In this document: in pieces, positions 46,294-58,300 of the stretch
Numbering within the stretch: position 1 is the stretch's first letter
How the letters are laid out: the number at the start of each line of letters is the position of its first letter
Origin: Notospermus geniculatus
Taxonomy: Eukaryota > Nemertea > Pilidiophora > Heteronemertea > Lineidae
Length of the DNA stretch: 64,000 nt
Reading direction: 5' to 3'
Assembly (NCBI GenBank): GCA_002633025.1
Contig: NMRB01000298.1
Coordinates: 390,365-454,364, forward strand
Notes under the pieces: generated by a model
What the model was told of the DNA's origin: nothing
The model's database searches: none
What the model saw: the letters and a program-made list of their open reading frames with translations, nothing else
Position numbers and translations under genes: made by a program

Positions 46294-46392
46294 TCATGTG
46301 TCCGCATTGACAATATCTTGGATCAAGATGGTAGCAAAATCCAGGATGTCATCCTGCGGAATTTTTGTGATGCTGACCAACTGCTCGATCAC
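46294..46392 (-). CDS. CNTD1: CNTD1-like exon 7 (terminal)
   Basis: Encodes residues 277-308 and the TGA stop, phase 0. The acceptor is 'cttttctctacacag'. The residues 'IEQLVSITKIPQDDILDFAT' align with the C-terminal helix of the family (pattern V..L.SIT.I....I..F). Compared with vertebrate CNTD1 the tail after this helix is short. A copy one synonymous change away lies at 40920-41018. A family X element starts about 35 bp upstream of the splice site. Confidence 0.8.
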   Translation of the reverse strand: MIEQLVSITKIPQDDILDFATILIQDIVNADT

Positions 46393-49300
46393 CTGTGTAG
46401 AGAAAAGAAAAAAAAAATCGTAACCTGCAGGGTTCTGCCCAGGACTGAACAAGTACCGGTCGGAAGGGGGGTCTGGGGCCCTCCTCCAGAAAAATTTGGA
46501 ATCTAGGCTTGCTGAAATGCGATTTCTCAGCACCTGCGAGTCAAAATTATGAGCTCATTTGGCATCAAAATGAACCCGATGCACTCTACTGCAACTTAGG
46601 GAGCCCGCCGTTGTCGTTGGGTCAGAACTGTGCCAGGAAGCCCCGCCGGGAAGCACATGTGGTGAATGGGAACAGAAAGGAAATTCGGAAGTGTGCGTGG
46701 CGGGCGTCTCTCATGGCACACTTCGTTAGTTCTGATGATCGGAAAATACTCTTTTTAGGCCAAGTACCGGTCGGCATTTCAGCGTCCTGGACAGGGCCGT
46801 TGGGTGCCGACCAGCAGCGGCAGCACCCTAAACCCGGGGTGCATGATGCCTCACGGTCGCAAGTGAGTAGTCTGCAGCATCAGTCTTGGTGGAGTGTATC
46901 CATGGAAGCCAAGGGTGTTACAAGCACGGAGACACAGTTTGAGGCATGCATATTTAGAATATCAGCTCAGTTCCAAATATTTTTTTTGTGGAACTGCACA
47001 ATACTTGAGTAAGAGAGGTTCTGAGATTGACACTGCTACAGCAAAATTCACCATGAATTTCAACTAGTGGTTGTTGACCACAGCACTTATCTTTCCCTTG
47101 TCATGGTAAAAAATGTGACCATTTTTACAACCAACAGGTGAAGTGCCACAGACACCTGTATCCTTATCAACCAGGAAAGAACATGAACAGAATACTTCTT
47201 TCCAAGAAGCAAGAACACCACGATTGACCTCTGGGGAGAAATCGCTTAGAAAAATTGGTATGAACACATGGGTGGTTATCTATGGATTGAAGAAAAAGGG
47301 TGTATTTTTGACCTGGGCTGAAGACATCTTGCAGCATCTGGTAAAGTCATGGAGCACAAACTTCAATACCAGATTCGGAAATGTTCTTCATGCGGTCCGA
47401 ACATCACCCCCNNNNNNNNNNNNNNNNNNNNNNNNNNNNNNNNNNNNNNNNNNNNNNNNNNCCGCCCTCCTCCATAGATAGGTGTCTTACATCAGGTTCA
47501 TGCAAGATAACCAGGGGGATCCATGATTTCGGAAAAGAGGGGGCGCACTGTGCTAGAAACATTGAAATCTGCGGTGAATTTCAATGATTTGCTCAAAGGG
47601 GGCTGTTCGTTTTCGTCATTTGAGGAATCTGAGTTGTGATCCTTGAGAAAATAGAGAAAGCTATAAAGCTGCAAATTGCAGCAATTATTCTGTACAGCAC
47701 AACAAATAATCCCTGCAATTTGCAAGTGCATAGCTTTTTCCATTTTCCCAAGGATCACAACTCAGATTCCTCAAGTAACGAAATCGAACAGCCCCTTTCA
47801 GAATTTCACGGTCAATTTTAGAGATTTGTTGGCCAAAAGGGGGGGGGGCACACGCCGGGTGCCCCCTGGATCCGCGCCTTATAACTTCAGAATTAGGAAC
47901 AATATATCTGGTAAACTGTGATGGGTGACCATGCGGACATTCTGGGCTCGTAAATCAACCCAACTCAGAATGAGTGAAGAAACTGACATCTGTACCCTCC
48001 AATCCAAGCGCAAATTTGCCTGACTGCAAAATTTTATCGTACCCCGAGGTAAACATAAAAGACAAAGTAACGCCAATAGCCAATAGATAAAAAGTCCTGC
48101 AGAAATACATGTCTCAAGTGAATTGTTGAAGTTTACTCTGCCACACATTACATAAAGTGAAACAAATGAGATACCAGATTATAATTGCCGTTGTAGGCAG
48201 GTTAAACATCGGGCTCAGATGGACAGGGAGAAATGGTCTGCTTCTCACAGCATCTACTCCTTAAAACACGATTTGCTGCGATTACTAATGATACAAAAGT
48301 CACTGATGTGACTGTGAGAGAACGTGGTACAGCGGTAATCAAAGCCGCAAGGGCCACAGGTCAATCTGTCACGACTACGGAATCCGGAATCCACCACCAA
48401 TGTGATGCATGAGTGCAGAGCCAGTCTGGTTTTTCATAGTTACTCTGAAGTCGGAAGGTAAGTGTGGTGTATGTGAGTGTCCTTACACAATACTGAAGAC
48501 ATGATTTAGGATTACCAGTAGTCTACAGTTTGTGTACTGTACGTCAAGGGGAAAACACAGATGTCAGCGAACCAGGAAGCTATAGTACGTGTAAATCATC
48601 TAGACCCCGATGGGCGTATGTCAGTCAAACACCTCCCGAAAAATAGCATATATTCAGCATACCTGGAGCACATCTAGAGCACATACATGTAGCATGGAGC
48701 ATAACGGCAGCACATATTCAGCATATGCACCAAATGTGCTGCTGTGATATAGCCTCGAATACGGTCACGGTCCAGTGGGAAGAGAGCACATTTTCAGCAC
48801 ATATGCTCCATGAGAGCATATTTATGGCATATGCTGAAGTTGTGCTCTATCCGTAGCTTCAGCAATTCAGCACAACTAGTACATGCTGTACACGAGTAAC
48901 AATTTTCAGCACAGTGCCAGCATATCTAGAGCACATTGAGAGCATATGCTCACATGGAGCATATGCTACTTTTTGGTAAGGGAACCCCTAGTAACCGGAC
49001 AACAATGAATTTAGGGTTTACTCTAAACGGTCCAACGCACATTGTTTTCTAACCAGCTGAACCTTGGTTCGAAATAGAACATGAAATTAGGCCTTGATTG
49101 GAAATTGAACACAGCATGGTGCATGGGATTGGCTGGAAGTGTCCAATAAAACGCATTTCAGTAGCCAGACTTCACCAACAATACCAAGGTCTGCCTGACA
49201 ACCAAAGGGTCCTCCCATCGGGGTCTAGATGATTTAAACGTACTATAGGCCAACCGATACACACAGAATCATGAGACTGCCTTTATTACTCCTCACTGTA

Positions 49301-52300
49301 ATTTAAAATGGATGCCCCATTTTTCACCTGGTGCTTGACCCTCATAAGGAGAGCAAAGGAGAACCCTTCACCCATTATCATTAAGTTTAAAATATCGTAA
49401 AACAATGGCAAGTGAGCGGAACGTATTTTTGGTACATTGTATATAAACCCATGCAATGATTAGCTACGACACCCCCAGGACTACCACATCTGATTCACAA
49501 CCACCAACCTCAAGAGGCTACAAACCTTGTGCTGCCACCAAGCATTAGCTAAATGAACTAAATATTCTGGTCTTGCCCATTTTCTGACTCGGATTCATTA
49601 CATAATATATGTATTGGAAAAATGAGCAAATGGGAGCCATGTTTTCTAACAGGTGGGTAATACTTGACTCTGATTGGTACATTTTCTGATGTCTACATAC
49701 ATGAAATATGTCATTTTTTAATGAGATGTGCAGAAAAATAATGCTCAACAGGTTTCACCACATATATTAGTGAAGAACAATGCCAATTTCATTGATATTT
49801 AACAATTCTTTAGACTTTTTATCAACCGTATGATTAGCCACAGGCAAAAAACTAGATTAGTTTATTCAAAAAATGAATCATTTTTCTGTAAATTATAAAT
49901 TTACAAAAATACAGAATGCTCATCTCATGATGCTTGCAGCATCATCAGCAATCAATATAGATTTATAATGATGGTGTATGGCAAGTAAACTAGCAAGATT
50001 TTGAATCAATTTAAAATGAGGTACAAATTTGATAACACATGTGGTCCGTATAATGATCAATGGGGCAGAAAATAGTGAGGAAATAATGTTTTTTTTATTA
50101 AAGTGTGGGGCATAAAACAACACTGGTTGGCAAGGTCCTGCCCAGGACTGAACGAGTGCTGGTCGGAGTGGGGTGTCTGGGCCCCCCCCCCAGAAAAATT
50201 TGAAATCTGGACTTGAAATGCGATTTCCTGCCACCTGAGAGTCGAAACAATGAGCTTCTTTATCAATAAAAACATCCTCATTTGGCATCAAAATGATCCC
50301 GATCCGCTCTGTTGCAAAGGCAACCCGCCGTTGTCGTTGGTCAGAACTGTGTCAGGAAGCCCTGCCGGGAGCACATTTGGTGAATGGGAACAGTAAGGAA
50401 ATTCAGAAGTGTTGTGTGGCGGGCATCTCTTGTGGCACACTTCGTTAGTTCTGCTGGTTGGAAAACAAAATACTCTTTTTATTTTTATGAGGACGGCGCT
50501 GTACTACTACTAGCAACACACGGCGTCACTGCGAGCGTTGTGACCAAAATGTCTTTTTTCTAACGTTATTTCCATTTATTTCTGGCATGAAAATAACCCT
50601 ATTGTTTTGGTCACCCGACAGTAAAACTTACATTGTCGTGTAGCAGATGAAATTTTCTTTTAATCTCATTATGTTTTTTCTTAAAATAAGAGATACGATG
50701 GCGATAATAGCAACGTTTTGGTGTCATTATTTCTGTAGAAAAATGTACAGGTCATTTTCTCAAGACGCAACGTCGACACCTAAAATGACGTCAATGACGT
50801 CGCTCAGGTCACATCGCTTGCAGCGCCGACCTGTCGGGATAAACAAATTATCGCCATCCCCATAGGCTGAGTGCCGGTCGGCATTTCTTTGTCCTGGATG
50901 GGGCTGTCCAACGCCGACCAGCAGCGGCGGAACCCTGGGTTGGTCCACCAAATTTCTTCAGACCCAGAGCCACAAGATTTCAACCTCAAGGTGGGTCAAG
51001 TCAATCGTTGTTTACACACCATGCCACTTACGTGACTTTTTTTTTGCCAAACCCAAAAGAAATACGACATGAGACACCAGTCTACATGATCAAAAGTTTT
51101 GAATATACAAACTCTTCGGCAGGTGGCAAACACATGGATCAGATATTTTTTAAAAACGATTTGTGAACATGGCCTAAAAGATGATAGCATTTTTAGGATT
51201 ATCCTATCGACATGTATCCCCTTCCTCCTTGGCTATCAGGTGATCCTGTCCAATAACTCCTTGTTTCTGAATATCACGAAAAAAACACTCCAAAATGTTG
51301 CTTTTAGGGCACAAATGATACTTATTCGACATGTTCTTATAGTTTTTCCCCTGACAGAACAATAATATTAATAAGTACGTGACGAATAACCTTCGGTACT
51401 GAAACTGACCACTCCGTTGTGGATGCATAAAAAAACACGGAGAAATCACACAATAAAAACACACAAGACGTGTTCTCGTTGTCAAAATGAACACCACATA
51501 TTTTTTCCACCAGCCGTTGAATGTAATGCAACGGTTTCCCCAACTAATGAAAATTTTCCAAGAAAAACTTGCAACGTGTGAAAAACTTGGACAAAAGGAT
51601 GGACTGAGTTGCTGATTAAGAAACACGAGTAGATGTTTTTGGAGGATATCATATTTCAGGAAAGATTTGGACACCATGAGCATCACATTTCCGGGCTGGC
51701 TGGGCAGATATGATGGAGTAATAATAATCTCAGTGCCTCTTTTTCTGATCAACATTTCGATGATCAGAAATCAAATCTTAACCCTGAATTTCACAGAGTT
51801 GAAGATTTCTCAATGCAGCACGTCGTAGGTGCTGCTGGAATCTTAATGCTGCAGTTAACTGACGGGATGTTCTAAATCATATACATTTCAACGAGGAACC
51901 GGCGGACCTAATCCATGACGAACAACTCAGTTAAAACTATGACGTCGAAAGTTAAGCCAACCTTATTCAGGCCTTTCCGTTTGACAGGCGCTAAAATGTG
52001 CATGTGCCTCGCAAACAATAGAAATTCTATTGTTTGCGAGGCACATGCACATTTTAGCGCCCCTCAAACGGNGAACTAAATATTCTGGTCTTGCCCATTT
52101 TCTGACTCGGATTCATTACATAATATATGTATTGGAAAAATGAGCAAATGGGAGCCATGTTTTCTAACAGGTGGGTAATACTTGACTCTGATTGGTACAT
52201 TTTCTGATGTCTACATACATGAAATATGTCATTTTTTAATGAGATGTGCAGAAAAATAATGCTCAACAGGTTTCACCACATATATTAGTGAAGAACAATG

Positions 52301-55300
52301 CCAATTTCATTGATATTTAACAATTCTTTAGACTTTTTATCAACCGTATGATTAGCCACAGGCAAAAAACTAGATTAGTTTATTCAAAAAATGAATCATT
52401 TTTCTGTAAATTATAAATTTACAAAAATACAGAATGCTCATCTCATGATGCTTGCAGCATCATCAGCAATCAATATAGATTTATAATGATGGTGTATGGC
52501 AAGTAAACTAGCAAGATTTTGAATCAATTTAAAATGAGGTACAAATTTGATAACACATGTGGTCCGTATAATGATCAATGGGGCAGAAAATAGTGAGGAA
52601 ATAATGTTTTTTTTATTAAAGTGTGGGGCATAAAACAACACTGGTTGGCAAGGTCCTGCCCAGGACTGAACGAGTGCTGGTCGGAGTGGGGTGTCTGGGC
52701 CCCCCCCCCAGAAAAATTTGAAATCTGGACTTGAAATGCGATTTCCTGCCACCTGAGAGTCGAAACAATGAGCTTCTTTATCAATAAAAACATCCTCATT
52801 TGGCATCAAAATGATCCCGATCCGCTCTGTTGCAAAGGCAACCCGCCGTTGTCGTTGGTCAGAACTGTGTCAGGAAGCCCTGCCGGGAGCACATTTGGTG
52901 AATGGGAACAGTAAGGAAATTCAGAAGTGTTGTGTGGCGGGCATCTCTTGTGGCACACTTCGTTAGTTCTGCTGGTTGGAAAACAAAATACTCTTTTTAT
53001 TTTTATGAGGACGGCGCTGTACTAGCAACACACGGCGTCACTGCGAGCGTTGTGACCAAAATGTCTTTTTTCTAACGTTATTTCCATTTATTTCTGGCAT
53101 GAAAATAACCCTATTGTTTTGGTCACCCGACAGTAAAACTTACATTGTCGTGTAGCAGATGAAATTTTCTTTTAATCTCATTATGTTTTTTCTTAAAATA
53201 AGAGATACGATGGCGATAATAGCAACGTTTTGGTGTCATTATTTCTGTAGAAAAATGTACAGGTCATTTTCTCAAGACGCAACGTCGACACCTAAAATGA
53301 CGTCAATGACGTCGCTCAGGTCACATCGCTTGCAGCGCCGACCTGTCGGGATAAACAAATTATCGCCATCCCCATAGGCTGAGTGCCGGTCGGCATTTCT
53401 TTGTCCTGGATGGGGCTGTCCAACGCCGACCAGCAGCGGCGGAACCCTGGGTTGGTCCACCAAATTTCTTCAGACCCAGAGCCACAAGATTTCAACCTCA
53501 AGGTGGGGCAAGTCAATCGCTGTTTACACAACAATGTAATGCCACTTTAGGTGACTTTTTTTGGCCAAAACCCAAAAGAAATATGACATGAGACACCAGT
53601 CTACATGATCAAAATTTTCGGATACAAACTCTTTGGCAGGTGGCAAACATGTGGATCAGATATTTGAAAAAAGGCCGGAGATTTGTGAACATGGCCTAAA
53701 AGATGATAGCATTTTTAGGATTATCCTATCGACATGTATCCCCTTCCTCCTTGGCTATCAGGTGATCCTGTCCAATAACTCCTTGTTTCTGAATATCACG
53801 AAAAAAACACTCCAAAATGTTGCTTTTAGGGCACAAATGATACTTATTCGACATGTTCTTATCGTTTTTCCCCTGACAGAACAATAATATTAATAAGTAC
53901 GTGACGAATAACCTTCGGTACTGAAACTGACCACTCCGTTGTGGATGCATAAAAAACACAGAGAAATCAGACAATAAAAACACACACGACGTGTTCTCGT
54001 TGTCAAAATGAACACCACACATATTTTTTCCACCAACCGTTGAATGTAATGCAACTAATGAAAATTTTCCAAGAAAAACTTCCAACGTGTGAAAAACTTG
54101 GACAAAAGGATGGACTGAGTTGCTGATTAAGAAACACGAGTAGATGTTTTTGGAGGATATCATATTCAGAAAAGATTTGGACACCATGAGCATCACATTT
54201 CCGGGCTGGCTGGGCAGATATGATGGAGTAATAATAATCTTAGTGCCACTTTTTCTGATCAACATTTCGATGATCACAAATCAAATCTTAACCCTGAATT
54301 TCACAGAGTTGAAGATTTCTCAACGCAGCACGTCGTAGGTGCTGCTAGAATCTTAATGCTGCAGTTAACTGACGGGATGTTCTAAATCATATACATTTCA
54401 ATGAGGAACTGGCGGAACTAATCCGTGACGTGATGCTGACGAACAACTCAGTTTTAAAAACTATGACGTCGAAAGTCAAGCCAACGTTATTTGCCATTTA
54501 ATTCTGAAACTACACCCTACTTCTAGCCCTAATATACCTAAGTACATGTAGCCCATTGAATTTCAAATTTTACACGTTCATCATCAAGTACATGTATAGG
54601 ACTGACTCAATGCATCTGAATGTTTTCAAACGAAAATTCAAGCGGGAGAACATATTGAATTTCATCGATAAAATTGACTATTTTTGCATAAACAGCAGAC
54701 CGAAGAGCAACGTCATTGATTCTGAATGACGCATCACACATCCGATGCGCGACGTCAGTGACATTTTCAACGTCGCAACGAATGCGCTTTTGTGTTAAAA
54801 CTGAGTTGTTCCCCAGCACCTCCTTTGGGCACGCCTGTTCACCATTGGTGTCGTGAGTGTTCTGATGCAGAAAATACATGAAATATGTGTATAAATGCAA
54901 ATGACAGAAGGATTCTAACATAATAAACAAGGATTCTCGTACGCGATATCTTGAACTGTGTTGTGTACAGTGCTTTTATCATTTTTCAGCTCACCAGCAT
55001 CATGACTAACAGTATAGCAAATGGATGGCATGAGTTCCAACATAGCTTATTTCCAAAGTTTACCAGCGTTATGCGACTCCAATTTATGAGGCAGCAAATT
55101 CATCATCGAGCAACAGATTGAAGACTTAAGAAGACTGATACTCAGAAGAAAACGCAGTCGCTGTGTGTTGGCAGGTTTCCATGCTGGGGAATGACCTGGT
55201 AGAGTGCATGTCGCTGTATGTGTTGGCAGGTTTCCTTGCTGCGGAATGACCTGGTAGAGTGCATGTCGCTGTGTGTGTTGGCAGGTTTCCTTGCTGGGGA

Positions 55301-58300
55301 ATGACCTGGTAGAGTGCATGTCGCTGTGTGTGTTGGCAGGTTTCCTTGCTGGGGAATGACCTGGTAGAGTGCATGTCGCTGTGTGTGTTGGCAGGTTTCC
55401 TTGCTGGGGAATGACCTGGTAGAGTGCATGTCGCTGTGTGTGTTGGCNCTACGACAGGCCGCGTCCGCCATGTTTGCCTGTTTTCTGACACACGTATGCA
55501 AATGAGCAATAAAGACTCGTAACGTTGCGGGAGTCTCTAAAAATAGATGATGACTCATGGCGCGACCGTTGATGACGTTTGGCTGACCAATCACATGCCG
55601 AGTTGGCGTTCAAGATGCCTGTCGTAGTAGTGAAGCGAGAACTACGACAGGGGACCAGTCTATTCTGCATTCAAAATGGGCATTATTCAGAACATTAAAT
55701 CAGGAAACTAACTATGTACATGCATAGATACTTAGGGGCCGTCTCAAAATTGTTTTGATGCCAAAAAAAACGAAGTGACTGCATCTGGGGGGAGGGGGTT
55801 CTCGATTTGGGGAAGCCCACTTTTTTTGAAAAAATTGGCATCACTCTTTTTTACAGGAGAATGACTTTTTATATGCAGTCTTCAGAAAGGAATCTTGGTT
55901 TACTAGTGTCTACACATGTTTTTCTTTATCATCTTTCCATGCCTTACCATCCCTACATGGATGAAGCCAATGTCAAGTGCCCACTTCATCTTTTCAAAGG
56001 GGAGGGGGTCAGGGAAAAGATGAAGTCACTTCGTCGTTTTTGGCATCAATGTAATTTTGAGACGGCCCCTAAGAAAATGAGTGCAACACCTTGTCGAAGA
56101 TCAACTGCTTGATTGGTCCAAAGACTGATACAAGTTTTCGACACTTACTGTATCTTGATGATAGATGGGGCAGGGGAAGCTGTTAGGCCTACAGTGCTAC
56201 ACAGTGTTCATATTCAAAATCAGCATTATTCACAACATGCATAGAAATGACAGAGTGTGAGAGCCAAGAGACTCTGGACGATATTTTTTTCCTGTTATGA
56301 AACAAGAAGGAACATGGAGGACATAGCAATGTGTGTACTGATGCCCCCAGTGCATCTAATGCGGGTGATCCACCGACTTTACGACGAGTTTACGATCAGT
56401 TTGCGATTAGTTCACAATGCGTTTGCGACTAGTTTATGACGAAAAATCATAGCCGGTGGATCAGCATTCATGATTCATTCACGACAAGTTTGCGACTCGT
56501 TCATGACTGAATTCTGTTGACGACTAGTTTGCGACGAGTTTATGACTAGATCAAACATGTTTGATTTGGTTCGGTGGGTCAGCTTCAACGTCACGTCATT
56601 TCTTTACGATCAGTTTGCGACGAGTTTGGGATTCGTTGACGACTGCCGCCGTCATGAACTAATCACAAACTGATCGTAAACTTCTCGTAAAGTCAGTGGA
56701 TCACCCGCATCAGGTTGGATGAAAATTACGCACCCGATTAAGTGATCCAAACAGATCTTACCTTATCATTCTCTTGCTGGTCAATGATGTACGAAGCGGT
56801 AGCAATAACAGCTACAGCTAACAACATGAAGTCGTTTTCAACGGCAACAAAATTCAACCTGTAAAGAGTAGAGCAAATATTAAAATGAAATTAGATTCAA
56901 TGATGCCTCCTTGGATAACAATTCTTGTGAAGTTCAAACCAACATGCTCCACGATAATTATGCTGGCTGTTCTACTCAGGTAGATCGTATCACAGAACAG
57001 AGAGAGTCCATTCAGAAGGCCAGGCCTCTTACAATCACTTCCTGAGATGATTCTGAAACCAGCGAACAGGCCAAGTAAGCAGAGTCTAAAGGTCATCAAG
57101 GTTCAGAGCCGGATCCGAATGCCCCCCCCCCATTTTTGGCAGAGTAATGATTTTTTTAACAAGAAAAATTTAATCACATAAAAATTCAAGTATTTTGCTC
57201 TCAGATGCCAGGAAAATGCATCTACGTGTAAAAGGATGTAAATTGTCAAATATTTATGGAGAGGGCCCCCAGACCCGGTTTGGGCTTTGGGCTTTCGGTG
57301 CTCATCACCTCCGTCGAGCTACATGTATGCCCCCTCCCCTCTGCCAATCCTGGATCCGGCCCTGAAGGTCAGATTTAAACGGTCTGACAGTAATCAGCAT
57401 CTGATGGGCAGTAAGAAGAATAGTTACCAAGTTCTTGGGATATAAGGTTCAGTAAATTCCAAAATGACTTCATTCAAGAAACAACTAATTATTCCAAAGA
57501 AACAGGAAAGCTTTCAGAGGGAGCGTCAAAATGTGTTGTATAGCTCAAAAGGCAGATACACCAGATTGATAGATATCATTGAGTTATCCCAGGACATGGT
57601 CCCAGCCCATAGCAACAGATTAAACCTTTTTCATCGAAAAAACTTAAAGCATGAAACACAAAGAGGTGTTGTTTACACAGTAGAACAAACGTTCTAATCG
57701 TTTAATTCAATTAAAGTAAAAAAGAAGACATCTGAAATAAGTGTCCTCAATACGGCATCAATTGTGCCTGAGGACATCTGGTTTTCATCTTAGCAATGCA
57801 GAAAAACGTCACCCCCACAAACTGTTTGTGCTTTTGGGACCAAAAGGGGTCAAAGGTTTGCTTGTTTTTGTAACAAATCATGAAAATCTATTATTAATGT
57901 GGCTGGTGAAAAACATTTCTTTGGTCATTCATCTTTTTAAAAAGACTAGGCAATACCCGTTCAGTGGGGGAACAGCTTAATTCATGTGAGACGTGTCATG
58001 TCATTAGGAGCGCTTGATACCCCTTCGAGTGGTGTAATGACGTCATTCCGAAGCACATGACGTTGCCGATGTCATGGAAGACGCGTCGGCAATCTCGGTG
58101 ACGTCATAACATCAAAAGGCCTAAACAGCATTGTTGTTTTCATTAATATCTTGATATTTCGAAAACTATAAGTCATATCAAGATTCAGGCTTCGTAAGGA
58201 CACTTCCCAGGGCTGTCTGCATGTGTATACCTAGTTTTGGGGCGGTCCGTTCGTCAGTCTTGGAGAAAATTGCAAACAAACAAACAAACACACAAACAAA

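Larger units (their letters stand above)
44051..49727 (+). repeat. Segmental copy D2 (~5.7 kb)
   Basis: Collinear with D1. It carries the terminal CNTD1-like exon (46294-46392) plus insertions absent from D1 at 45174-45517, 45681-45987 and 47595-47798. It contains a 50-N gap (47412-47461) at the place where D1 has a C homopolymer. Its last ~170 bp (49555-49727) also begin segment E1. Confidence 0.85.

Noticed and set aside
46509-47012. 167-codon plus-strand ORF in D2.
   Set aside because: Runs across a family X element and beyond, broken in D1 by indels, no recognisable domain.
51204-51755. 183-codon minus ORF in E1 with a 183-codon counterpart in E2 (53726-54277).
   Set aside because: The E2 version is frame-shifted through the middle and compensates by chance; substitutions are not biased to synonymous sites; no domain.
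54607-54930. Possible extra exon between exons 6 and 7.
   Set aside because: Exons 6 and 7 already join in phase and match the family without it; no good splice sites flank it.
55126-55594. Long repetitive minus-strand ORFs (127 and 150 codons).
   Set aside because: They are readings through the 55-bp minisatellite, crossing an N.
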